From Protula sp. h YS-2021 (taxonomy: Eukaryota > Annelida > Polychaeta > Sabellida > Serpulidae): 64,000 nt of DNA. The position numbers were made by a program, and so were the translations under genes. The stretch is from the NCBI GenBank assembly GCA_949752745.1, contig OX457033.1:18515907-18579906 (forward strand). The letters are read 5' to 3'. The stretch's first letter is position 1. Each line of letters opens with the position of its first letter. Shown in pieces: positions 51,201 through 60,698 of this stretch. The notes under the pieces are model-generated. The model was not told where the DNA came from. It did not search any database and saw nothing but the letters and a program-made list of their open reading frames with translations.

Positions 51201-52504
51201 ATCCAGTTATGTCAGACAGTTTCATACATTAATTATTAACTTTTTAAAAGGAATATAAATCATGTGTGGATCAAGTGGGTTAATTATTTACTGTTAAACA
51301 TAGGTCGAGAATGAAAGGTATTGTAAGTTTTTCAATTTTTTAATGTTACTAGTACTATGTTGCATTCAACTGAATAATAAGTATAACGTTTAAATTACAA
51401 TGTGCATACACTGTTTAGTTTGCTGGGACTCCATATAATTCAATTAATTTTGCAGAAAAAAGCCGGATTAGACGTTTGGATTTGTCTGACCTTGAAATCG
51501 CTGCGATAAAAGACAAGTTCCACACCGAGATCAAGCAGTGTTCCTTGCCATCAATGGAAGTCATCATGGAGAAAATTGGAGAGTCGGAAGTATTAACAGT
51601 TACTGCTCCAGACGATGTCGAAAAATGCTTGACGAATTTGATAAAAGAAAGAAGCTTGAAGATCAAATCGGAAAAGCACAGCAAAAAGCACAAAGTGAAA
51701 AGGCGCCGAGAAGATCCAGAAAGCGAGGCCGAAGAACCACGTCGTCGAGCTCCATGTAAATACATAAAGCAATTATTACACTTGAAACAGTGTAATCTAT
51801 AACTTTTAAATCAGACCTTTGCATAAAATGGGGATTTAGCTCTATATTAATTGCAAGTAGATCTGTCCCTGGAGTGTGTGTTATTTTAAAGCTATTGATT
51901 CAATGTACGAAGTTTCATTATTTTTTCCGCAAAAGGGGGGAGGGGAATATGTGCGATCGACCGTGTGTCGGTCTGTTGGTCGGTCGGTCTGTCGGTATGT
52001 CATCAACAACTTGTTAACACGATAATTTAAAAAGTGCTGCAAGGATTTTACTGAAAATTGATATGTGGCTTCTATGGAAACAGACCTAGATTAGTATTGT
52101 AAATGGGCCAGATTCGTCCAAGGAAAATGGACTAGCTGGACTTAGAAAATTTCAGCTCTTGATTGACTGTTGATGGTCGTGTGTAACTGGTGGGGGGAGG
52201 AGGGCTGTGGGGAATATGTGGGCTATGCACACTGCTCTAGTTTTATTATGAATTGAAGGCTTATGTTTTTTTTTTAACTTTTAAAGGTCAGAAACGCATG
52301 TGGACGCAAAAAGAAGTAGCCGTCATCGTGAAGCATTTTGGGAAACACATAGAGAGAGGGGCAACACCCGGAAAACTAGAAATAGACAAAGTATTAGCAG
52401 TGGAACCAGACTTGAAACACAGGGACTTTGTGACTGTCAAATCACATATCGTCAACAAAATTAAAGCAAACAAAAGGAAAGAACTGAAGATGTTTCGAAA
52501 GTAA
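42241..52504 (+). CDS. PWWP / repeat / C2H2 zinc-finger / tyrosine-recombinase-like / SANT-like protein, with an in-frame TGA
   Basis: Coding exons by splice site and phase: 42241-42413, 44278-44405, 44763-44894 (donor tentative), 45180-46121, 46458-46586, 47144-47305, 48044-50617, 50870-50986, 51456-51755, 52287-52504. They sum to 1625 codons including the stop. The first intron is phase 2 and all others phase 1. Order of parts: PWWP-like segment (VGDII...VWWP) near residues 20-58; eight 23-residue repeats at about 171-354; Ser/Lys-rich linker; zinc finger C-x2-C-x9-H-x4-H at about 847; a C2HC-type finger at about 937; a tyrosine-recombinase-like core with Arg I (RSGE, about 1206), Gly-His (about 1354) and Tyr (about 1363); an acidic linker; a C-terminal WT-x2-E SANT/Myb-like segment. 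Codon 1328 (50359-50361) is TGA where Arg II of L-R-K-x2-AT is expected. It is probably nuclear; whether it recombines DNA is unknown. It could be a pseudogene, or the stop could be allelic. Confidence 0.8.
43047..43468. mobile_element. foldback element with about 57-bp inverted ends
   Basis: The left arm (43047-43103) starts CGTCTGCTCGGGA and ends GGCACTGAGGA. The right arm (43412-43468) is its near-complement, ending TCCCGAGCAGACG. Inside lie C-rich runs and no ORF. It is in the first coding intron of the recombinase-like gene. Confidence 0.7.
43870..44081 (+). mobile_element. tRNA-derived SINE with long target duplication
   Basis: A GTGGGTTCAAACCCC phrase near 43895 matches a tRNA-type B box. 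The element ends in AACAATACAATAC. It is bracketed by near-identical 33-bp direct repeats (43837-43869 and 44082-44114, beginning AGAATCTGTGTTCG), consistent with target-primed insertion. A second family member lies at 60135-60338. An A box is not clear, so the head may be truncated. Confidence 0.8.
44480..44584. mobile_element. 105-bp MITE with CAGGGTTCATAGCG ends
   Basis: Perfect terminal inverted repeats CAGGGTTCATAGCG and CGCTATGAACCCTG enclose about 75 bp containing three CCTTGAAA/TCCTGGAA phrases. No ORF. The termini resemble those at 41340 and 41954, though the inner sequence differs. Confidence 0.75.
44876..45048 (+). repeat. two-copy 87-bp tandem duplication at the end of exon 3
   Basis: CAAGTTTCTGTCATGTACA at 44881 recurs as CAAGTTTCTATCATGTACA at 44968, and the following TTAAATATTT...CGCTCAAGACCGTTTTATGTGGA is also doubled. 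The first copy includes the tentative exon 3 donor (T|GTACAG), so both copies hold a similar potential donor. Confidence 0.8.
45257..45808 (+). repeat. eight in-frame 69-bp (23-residue) coding repeats
   Basis: Units begin SQSAIEVAAES and end with a Pro-rich VPDIPV or VPAIPA phrase. Eight full copies plus a partial ninth lie in exon 4. Copies 1, 3 and 5 share the 'AI.A' ending and copies 2 and 4 the 'DIPV' ending, suggesting growth by 46-residue dimers. All frames stay open through the block because 69 is divisible by 3, which explains the long shadow ORFs on both strands. Confidence 0.93.
46670..46978 (+). repeat. dispersed repeat with (GGTCTGTC)n head, copy 1
   Basis: It starts near a GGGGGAATAT phrase, then GATCGACCG and reiterated GGTCTGTC, and ends with GGGCTATGCACACTGCTC. 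The copy at about 51935-52240 has the same order and orientation, and both are intronic in the same gene. No ORF, and the class is not known to me. Confidence 0.75.
47725..47990 (+). repeat. dispersed repeat with (GTCC)n tract
   Basis: It starts near GACCCCAACCTGGTGAACCCG, continues with CTGTCCGTCCGTCCG and a segment reading TATATCTCTGGCACCGTTCAACCG. It lies just upstream of the exon 7 acceptor. This resembles the GTCCGTCC-headed repeats at 46670, 51935 and 52914, but is a separate family. Confidence 0.55.
48044..50617 (+). CDS. large central exon (zinc fingers and recombinase-like core)
   Basis: The acceptor is TTTTCATCAG at 48043 and the donor TCAG|GTAAGT at 50617/50618, both phase 1. First finger Cys at 48916; second finger Cys at 49186. 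Catalytic-like codons: Arg I AGA at 49993-49995; expected Arg II at 50359-50361, which is TGA; Gly-His at 50434-50439; Tyr-Tyr at 50461-50466. The H-to-second-Y spacing of nine residues equals that in XerD. The frame is open on both sides of the TGA. Confidence 0.9.
51935..52240 (+). repeat. dispersed repeat with (GGTCTGTC)n head, copy 2
   Basis: It has the same order as the 46670-46978 repeat: GATCGACCG, GGTCGGTCTGTC, TTTTACTGAAAATTG, AATGGGCCAG, ATGGACTAGCTGGAC, GGGCTATGCACACTGCTC. It lies in the last intron of the recombinase-like gene. Confidence 0.75.
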
Positions 52505-52914
52505 CATTTCACGCGTCTTAACAAGGTTGCAACTCACCGGTTCAATATACTTTTACTTGGCAGAAATCGCATGCACATAATTTGTAAATTAATTTGATTT
52601 TTCCTCTTTTATACAAAACCTTATTGTAAATAGAAAAAGAAACGGTTTTAAAAAGTCAATGCGATTTCTGTTAAGAAAAAAATATATTTCAAAAAATTCC
52701 AGAATTGTGAGAAATTGACTTTTTTGTGGGTTCACTTTCAATGTATTAACTTGTAGTATTCGATGTGTTCGACTTGTATAAAAACACTGCAATGTTTGGT
52801 GTGTGAACATTATTTTTGGTACACATTTCCAGTCTTTTTAGGTTCAAGTAACTGAACGCGATTGATTCTTGATATTGCCTTTTTAGCCCTTGGCCAATAT
52901 TTGCTGAAGGCTAT

Positions 52915-53440
52915 TGCTATCGGTCTGTCTGCCCGTCCGTCTGTCCTTTTTTCTGTCTGGGCGATATTTCAAAAGCTATTCATCGGATCTTCACCAAACC
53001 GTACAAGAAAAAAGTATGTATAGTGTAGATGTGCAACGGAGGTGGGGGAGGGGTTCAGTTTGTCACTTGTACGTTCATCTGTCCCGTCCGTCGCACTTTA
53101 AACTTTTTTTGTCCGGGCGATTTCTAAAAATCTATTCATCGGATCTTCACCAAACCGTACAAGAAAAAAGTATGAATAGTGTAGATGTGCAACGGAGGTG
53201 GGGGAGGGGTTCAGTTTGTCACTTGTACGTCCATCTGTCCGTCCGTCGCACTTTAAACTTTTTTTGTCCGGGCGATTTCTAAAAATCTATTCATCGGATC
53301 TTCACCAAACCTTACAAGAAAAAAGTATGTATAGTGTAGATGTGCAACGGAGGTGGGGGAGGGGTTCAGTTTGTCATTTGTACGTCCGTTTGTCCGTATG
53401 TCGCACTTTAAAACTTTTTGTTGTCCGTGCGGTATCTCAA
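52915..53440 (+). repeat. three-copy tandem repeat of about 155 bp
   Basis: CATCGGATCTTCACC starts at 52981, 53137 and 53292. Each unit carries a GTCCGTC-rich head, a GGGCGAT phrase and GGAGGTGGGGGAGGGGTTC. Frames across it (for example 52914-53282) are repeat artefacts. Confidence 0.9.
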
Positions 53441-53699
53441 AGAGGTAACTCGCCCACAGTGATGTTACTGCTATTGGCTGAGGGCTCTGCATGTCCGATG
53501 CCTATGTTTAAATTGAGTAACAAAATAAAAAAAAGATTTTAGCAGTGTGTACCAAAAATTGTTTTTATAAACACATACCTCATTCGCAAGTGGCACCCAA
53601 ATGTTTAAAATAGTCAACATGTTGCGAAGATCGGAATTTAGAACCGTGGTGAAACTGGATTTTACAGGCATTGGCAATAGGTGTCTCGTTTTAATGTAT

Positions 53700-55660
53700 T
53701 AAAGATACAGTTTGGATAGTCTGCTGTAGCACTATTTTCTTCCTATTTTTTATTTTTGGCACAGCAAAGGTGAGCCAAAGGCTGCCTTTTCATGGAAAAC
53801 GGTACGTGACGCGGATGTTTATAGGATTCATGGGGCAAGGGCCGGTTGTGTGAAAATAACGATGCAAGTGATAAGCCTTACTGCTCTTACGGATCTTGTA
53901 CCAGGCCGTTACTTTTTTTTGCGTGTATAAATCGGAACAGACTAATGATCAGGTTCCTTTTGGGCTTTTTTTCTCTTTGAAAAGTCTAAAAATGTATGGG
54001 TTCTTTGAATTATTAGGGCTTTAGGCCTCTTCGTGTTAGCCCCTACACTTAAAGGGGCAGAAACGTGGTTGGTATTTATCCGTTAAAAATACCATATACA
54101 ATTCTTTTCTAGAGTTAGCAAATGACAAAGATTTGCTAACCCTAGTGGGTGGTGTGTGTCTCGGTTTTTGCTTCTTGTTAGATTGGTCTTAATGGATACA
54201 TTAGCGAAAGATATAGTTTGGATAGTCTGCTGTAGCACTATTTTCTTCCTATTTTTTTATTTTTGGCACAGCAAAGGTGAGCCAAAGGCTGCCTTTTCAT
54301 GGAAAACGGTACGTGATGCGGATGTTTATAGGATTCATGGGGCAAGGGCCGGTTGTGTGGGAATAACGATGCAAGTGATAAGCCTTACTGCTCTTACGGA
54401 TCTTGTACCAGGCCGTTACTTTTTTTGCGTGTATAAATCGGAACAGACGAATGATCAGGTTCCTTTTGGGCTTTTTTATCTTTGAAAAGTCTAAAAATGT
54501 ATGGGTTCTTTGAATTATTAGGGCTTTAGGCCTCTTCGTGTTAGCCCCTACACTTAAAGGGGCAGAAACGTGGTTGGTAGTTATCCGTTAAAAATACCAT
54601 ATACAATTCTTTTCTAGAGTTAGCAAATGACAAAGATTTGCTAACCCTAGTGGGTGGTGTGTGTCTCGGTTTTTGCTTCTTGTTAGATTGGTCTTAATGG
54701 ATACATTAGCGAAAGATATAGTTTGGATAGTCTGCTGTAGCACTATTTTCTTCCTATTTTTTTATTTTTGGCACAGCAAAGGTGAGCCAAAGGCTGCCTT
54801 TTCATGGAAAACGGTACGTGATGCGGATGTTTATAGGATTCATGGGGCAAGGGCCGGTTGTGTGGAAATAACGATGCAAGTGATAAGCCTTACTGCTCTT
54901 ACGGATCTTGTACCAGGCCGTTACTGTTTTTGCGTGTATAAATCGGAACAGACTGACGATCAGGTTCCTTTTGGGCTTTTTTTCTCTTTGAAAAGTCTAA
55001 AATTGTATGGGTTCTTTGAATTATTAGGGCTTTAGGCCTCTTCGTGTTAGCCCCTACACTTAAAGTGGCAGAAACGTGGTTGGTATTTATCCGTTAAAAA
55101 TACCATATACAATTCTTTTCTAGAGTTAGCAAATGACAAAGATTTGCTAACCCTAGTGGGTGGTGTGTGTCTCGGTTTTTGCTTCTTGTTAGATTGGTCT
55201 TAATGGATACATTAGCAAAAGATATAGTTTGGATAGTCTGCTTAAGCAGTTTTTATCTTCCTATTTTTTTTAATTTTTGACACAGCAAAGGTGAGCCAAA
55301 GGCTGCCTTTTCATGGAAAACGGATACGTGACGCCGATGTTTGAGATTCATGGGGCAAGGGCCGGTTGTGTAAAAATAACGATGGAAGTGATTAGCCTTA
55401 CGGCTCTTACGGATCTTGTACCCGGCCGTCATTTTTTTTGCGTGTTTAAATCAGAACAGAGTAATGATCGGGTTCCTTTTGGGCTTTTTTTGTCTTTGAC
55501 AAGTCTAAAAATTCTTTGATTTATTAGGGCTTTAGGCCTCTTCGTGTTAGCCCCTTCACTTAAACGTGGTTGATATTAATCCGATAAAAATACCCTATAC
55601 AATTCTTTTCTAGAGTTAGCAAATTACAGAGATTTGCTAACTGGGTGGTGTGTGTGTCTA
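53700..55660 (+). repeat. four-copy tandem repeat of about 506 bp
   Basis: ACAGCAAAGGTGAGCC starts near 53761, 54268, 54773 and 55281. Every unit includes a perfect 10-bp-stem hairpin GTTAGCAAAT/ATTTGCTAAC (for example 54114-54140). Open frames of 109-124 codons with a hydrophobic stretch recur in copies 2 and 3. They lack an ATG near their start in good context and degrade in copies 1 and 4, so no gene is called. Confidence 0.92.
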
Positions 55661-55689
55661 GTGTATTAATGTCGGGATATACTTATTTT

Positions 55690-58060
55690 GTTTATTTGTT
55701 TCCATTCCACTTTTTTATTATTATTATTTAGTCGAAAGCGGTGCTTTGATCATGGTGCAAATGTACATTTCGATGTCGTCAAGAGTGTTGCACTGCATGC
55801 AAGGACAATTTGCATGGAAGATATGCCAACCCCAGCTGATGCGGCCGTATTCGCAGAGGATTAATGCACAGTTAACTGTACACTTCACGATGCAAACTCC
55901 ATGTTCTAACTAAATTACGAGGCTACCACATTTATGAAACACTACCGAATATTGTGTGTGCTACAGGATCAGTTCATCGAATCAGTCAACTGTGCAGTTA
56001 ACTTCAGCGAATACGGGTGCTGTAATGTGAATCGAGAGTATGTTAGTGTTGGCATATACTCCAATTTTATTTCTATTCATGCTTTCATCATGGTGTAAAT
56101 ATTCATTTCGATATATTTAAGAGTTGGTTTGCTACATGGTAAAGGTGTATTTTAAGTGACCAAGAAAAACCTTCTTAGATAGACGAGTATTTATTTCGCA
56201 TTTGACATGATGAGTATAACCGTATTTGACCCGACCCAACATGAAATTTTAAATTAAAGCTTGGTTACTTAAAGTATACCTTTACCAGTGACATTTATTC
56301 AAGAGTTCTGTAAGTGGTTTATTCGAGCGTGTTCCAAGTGGGCAAACTGTTGCCCTGTAATAAAACTTGAAAGGATTTGCTAGCGCTAGCTGAAGCGCCG
56401 TATTAACCGCGGTTAACTGCGCAGTTATCTGTACATCTCACGACACAAATAATATGATTACAATAAATTACAAGGTTAGTTTTTAGGTCAATTTATTTCG
56501 TTGATAATGTTACATTTATTCGACATTTCTGAAAATTGTGTGCTACGGGCTCTGTTCATCGAATCAGTCAACTGTGCAGTTAACTTCAGCAAATACGGGT
56601 GCTGCACTGTGCATCGAGAGTATGTTAGTGTTGGCATATACTCTAAGTTTATTTGTATTCATGCTATCATCGCGGTGTAAATATTCATTTCGATATATTT
56701 AAGAGTTGGTTTGCTACATGGTAAAGGTGTATTTTAAGTGACCAAGAAAAACCTTCGTGACATTTATTCAAGAGTTCTGTAAGTGGTTTATTCGAGCGTG
56801 TTCCAAGTGGGCAAACTGTTCCCTGTAATAAAACTTGAAAGGATTTGCTAACGCTAGCTGAAGCGCCGTATTAACCGCGGTTAACTGCGCAGTTATCTGT
56901 ACATCTCACGACACAAATAATATGATTACAATAAATTACAAGGTTAGTTTTAGGTCAATTTATTTCGTTGATAATGTTACATTTATTAGACATTTCTGAA
57001 AATTGTGTGCTACGGGCTCGGCTCTGTTCATCGAATCAGTCAACTGTGCAGTTAACTTCAGCAAATACGGGTGCTGCACTGTGCATCGAGAGTATGTTAG
57101 TGTTGGCATATACTCTAAGTTTAATTGTATTCATGCTATCATCGCGGTGTAAATATTCATTTCGATATATTTAAGAGTTGGTTTGCTACATGGTAAAGGT
57201 GTATTTTAAGTGACCAAGAAAAACCTTCGTGACATTTATTCAAGAGTTCTGTAAGTGGTTTATTCGAGCGTGTTCCAAGTGGGCAAACTGTTCCCTGTAA
57301 TAAAACTTGAAAGGATTTGCTAACGCTAGCTGAAGCGCCGTATTAACCGCGGTTAACTGCGCAGTTATCTGTACATCTCACGACACAAATCCAATGATCA
57401 CAATAAATTACAAGGTTAGTTTTTAGGTCAATTTATTTCGTTGATAATGTTATATTTATTAGACATTTCTGAACATTGTGTGCTACGGGCTCTGTTCATC
57501 GAATCAGTGAACTGTGCAGTTAACTTCAGCGAATACGGGCGCTGTACTGTGCATCGAGAGTATGTTAGTGTTGGCATATACTCTAAGTTTATTTGTGTTC
57601 ATGCTATCATCACGGTGTAAATATTCATTTCGATATATTTAAGAGTTGGTTTGCTACATGGTAAAGGTGTATTTTAAGTGACCAAGAAAACCTTAGATAG
57701 ACGAGTATTTATTTCGCATTTGACATGATAAGTATAACCGTATTTGACCCGACCCAACATGAAATTTTAAATTAAAGCTTGGTTACTTAAAGTATACCTT
57801 TACCAGTGACATTTATTCAAGAGTTCTGTAAGTGGTTTATTCGAGCGTGTTCCAAGTGGGCAAACTGTTGCCCTGTAATAAAACTTGAAAGGATTTGCTA
57901 ACGCTAGCTGAAGCGCCGTATTAACCGCGGTTAACTACGCAGTCATCTGTACACCTCACGACACAAATTCCATGACCAAAATAAATTACAAGGTTAGTTT
58001 TTAGGTCAATTTATTACTTGATAATGTTACATTTATCAGTACATTTCTGAAAATTTTCTG
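55690..58060 (+). repeat. tandem repeat of about 470-585 bp with palindromes
   Basis: GGTGTAAATATTCATTTCGATATATT recurs near 56092, 56674, 57147 and 57618. Two middle units lack a block of about 118 bp that is present in the first and last full units. Every unit includes the palindromes TTAACCGCGGTTAA and AACTGCGCAGTT (for example 56403-56426) or a close relative. No ORF has support. Confidence 0.9.
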
Positions 58061-59040
58061 TGCATATACTTCAAGTTATTTGTATTCATAAATTGTGTGA
58101 ATACGGCTCCTGGTGTATCGAGTGTATTAGTGTAGGGATATATGTCCAATTTAATTGTATCCTTTTATATTTTACATTCTTTCAGAGCTTCTGGATCTAG
58201 TTCATATTTTCACTTCAATTTTTTCTGGTTGAGATTCAGTTATATAGCATACTGAAATGAGACCTTGCTAAAAGATACGATTAATATTTGGATGAAAAAA
58301 AATAGTTGACCTTTTTTTATAAAGAATGCTGTTTGGAATCTCTTGAGTGTGTGCTTCTTACAGAAGTGCAAAACGTGATATGGAAGCTCGAATGATGTCA
58401 CCGAATTAGATCTCCTTGCACTTTGATTAAACGCAAAAAGAATGTATTGTTGGGTGTTTTCTCTGTTCTAGCGTCTAGTCAGATGTTTCCCACTTCAGTG
58501 CAAAAACCTTTGCAAATTACCAGTCTGCGATAATAAATAATTCTTGTCGGATAAAGTTAACTTCAATATTGTGTCAAAATAGTTTTTGTCGGATAAAGTT
58601 AACTCATTTAATATATCAGTTCACGCACTTTTTTAAATGTGTGACAGTTTTGAACCGCTGAAGACACAATATAGCCCGCAAAGGGTTGACCGTGTCCTTA
58701 AACACAGCGCATAACTAACTCGTAGGGCAGAAACACTTGAAAGATTGCCTCCATTTCCACTATTTTTATTCTGCAAAAAAGTATAGCGCCTGCACTGAAA
58801 GTTCTCGATTTTTTTAAAATATGTGTGGGTTTTACTCCCTTTATGATTCGATTCGTTAACTTTTCTATTTAAAAAAAGATTTAGAAACGCTTGAATTTTA
58901 AATAGCTGTTTGTATGCACCGTGCAGGAAGATACATGTTTCAACATGGCCAGACGTGTTGTTGCATATACCCATTGATGCGCAACGGATGCGTTCATGTC
59001 ACAAGTTCAATATTACCGGTAAAGCATAACCGCTATTCCC
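58061..59040. other. stretch with no supported gene
   Basis: AT-rich single-copy-looking sequence. A repeated phrase TGTCGGATAAAGTTAACT occurs near 58546 and 58588. The 113-codon minus-strand frame 58633-58974 has no recognisable feature. Confidence 0.5.
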
Positions 59041-59061
59041 AGAAATTCTGAACTTTACAAA

Positions 59062-59304
59062 ATGGAGCCGTCATTTGAGGAGAAAAATTTAAATAAATTA
59101 CTTGATGTAATTGACAATAGGTTTATATTAAGCCATGACCTAGGACAGGTTATCTATGGAGACCAGGCATACGTAAAAGACTGTTTGGTGTATTTGTTAA
59201 CGGAAGACAGTGTTTTCGCGCATGTTTTATACTTGGCAGTTGTTGAGGCGATCCAGGATATGGAATATACGGAGGATCCGCCTTTATGGGCAAGAAACAG
59301 TTGA
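59062..59304 (+). CDS. small unknown acidic protein or exon
   Basis: An 80-residue frame from ATG at 59062 (context ACAAAATGG) to TGA at 59302-59304. It is acidic and helix-prone, with no signal peptide and no domain I recognise. The sequence 59430-59520 encodes a diverged copy of its C-terminal third (the E-x-TEEP phrase versus E-Y-TEDP), also ending at a stop. The duplication supports a once-coding segment. Whether this is a live gene, an exon or a relic is unknown. Confidence 0.35.
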   Translation: MEPSFEEKNLNKLLDVIDNRFILSHDLGQVIYGDQAYVKDCLVYLLTEDSVFAHVLYLAVVEAIQDMEYTEDPPLWARNS

Positions 59305-59429
59305 AGAGTTCGAAATTGGTGTACTGTAATAGAGACACATTTAGAAACGTGACCATGAACCAACTATGTGCATAGTATTTGGCGCTTTGACTTCACAACT
59401 TAAAGATAAATGGTTACTTGTTCAACATA

Positions 59430-59520
59430 TACGACGCAGTTGCTGAAACAATTGATGAGGTGGAATTTACAGAGGAACCATATTTGCTGGCAAACTTAGT
59501 TCATATAAATAAACCGTAAA
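59430..59520 (+). pseudogene. diverged partial copy of the 59062 ORF
   Basis: Frame TAC GAC GCA GTT GCT GAA reads YDAVAE...EFTEEPYLLANL, paralleling LAVVEAI...EYTEDPPLWARN of the upstream ORF. There is no start codon or splice acceptor that I trust. Confidence 0.4.
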
Positions 59521-60134
59521 TTTAGTGAAATTGTTCAAGAACCTTTGACAGGAATTGTTATATATCCTGATATGTGTTAAGATATGTTTCCCGAAAGTAT
59601 TCATGTATGTGCACGCTATTTTCTATGCTGACTTCTTGTAGCTTAAGTGCAGTTGAAATTGGCACACATTCAAAAACTTGCTACCCGCGCCCATATTGGG
59701 ATTGTAAAGCAATTATGACCGTCACTTAAGCGTTGTCAGACCCAATAATTCTCAAAATAAATGTATGGCCAAACTGAGCTAAAGGAAATACAGATAAGAG
59801 GAAATAAATGTACAGTCTCGTTTATAAGACATTCAGGTCAATAACAGATAGAATGTGAGAATTAGCCTGAAAACTATTATATTGCTCTTCCCTATTTTGT
59901 AAACTGGAATTTACAGCACGTTGCAAGCATAAAAAGTTGTTGTTCTCTTTACTTTCTATTGCAAAAGTGTTGAATTGAAAAGTGTAAAACTTTGATGCCA
60001 ATTAAAACCTTGTAACTAGATATTAAAAGTTTTCTTTTAATTCAATGTCACTCCAACAGTACGACATAGAATTTGTTTGTGAATTTTTGTTGCATGACAT
60101 TAAGGGTATTGAGTTTATCTTATTCTTCACATAG

Positions 60135-60338
60135 CCTCGAGACTGGAAGATCTTGGGTTGAATTCCGTTCGGGTCATACCTAAGACTTTAAAACTTTGAC
60201 TCCTCCTTGCTACCCTGTGAGGCAATCCACATGTAAGGGTTAGAAGGATGGCTGGAATGCCCCATTTCAGTATAATGTGGCAGGGGGATCCCGATATGAC
60301 CATAGTTGATTGCGATCTAAAGAACAATACAATACAAC
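60135..60338 (+). mobile_element. SINE, second copy of the 43870 family
   Basis: It shares CCTCGAGACTGGAAGATC, CTACCCTGTGAGGCA and the AACAATACAATAC tail with the 43870-44081 element. It is bracketed by the 10-bp direct repeat CTTCACATAG (60125-60134 and 60339-60348). It is inserted in inverted satellite DNA. Confidence 0.8.
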
Positions 60339-60651
60339 CTTCACATAGCATCCATGGTTGAAGAATCTTTACCACTTAAGTACAAAAAAAATTAGGCCGT
60401 CGTACAAGCGATATTAGATCTATCATTTAAAAAAAGCAAAGCAATTCTAAGGAAACAAGCTGAAGTAATAGAAATAGAGATAAAAAAATAAATGTTTAAT
60501 TATGAAGACCGCAGTTTTAGGCGAAAAAAAAGCAATCTATGGAAAATGCAAGCCATTTCTCTTCATGTTTTGTGTTGTATCCCCACATGTCTAGAAATCA
60601 TTAGTCGAATTTAAAATTCAGTCGAATCCAGCCACCATACATTGACAAAAA

Positions 60652-60698
60652 AAATAACACTGTGTACATACCGAAGCGGTATGAACACAGTGTTATTT
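60652..60698. repeat. hairpin, inverted counterpart of 25161-25207
   Basis: Arms AAATAACACTGTGT..CATACC and GGTATG..ACACAGTGTTATTT with a 5-base loop. It differs from the left copy by a matched pair of substitutions, so the stem is kept. Confidence 0.85.

Noticed and set aside
51538..51759. Basic 73-codon alternative frame in exon 9.
   Set aside because: The other frame enters and leaves in phase 1 with its neighbours and covers the whole exon.
54156..55519. Repeated 68-124 codon ORFs as a gene family.
   Set aside because: They start at non-ATG codons or mid-unit, vary in length among near-identical units, and have no splice or domain support.
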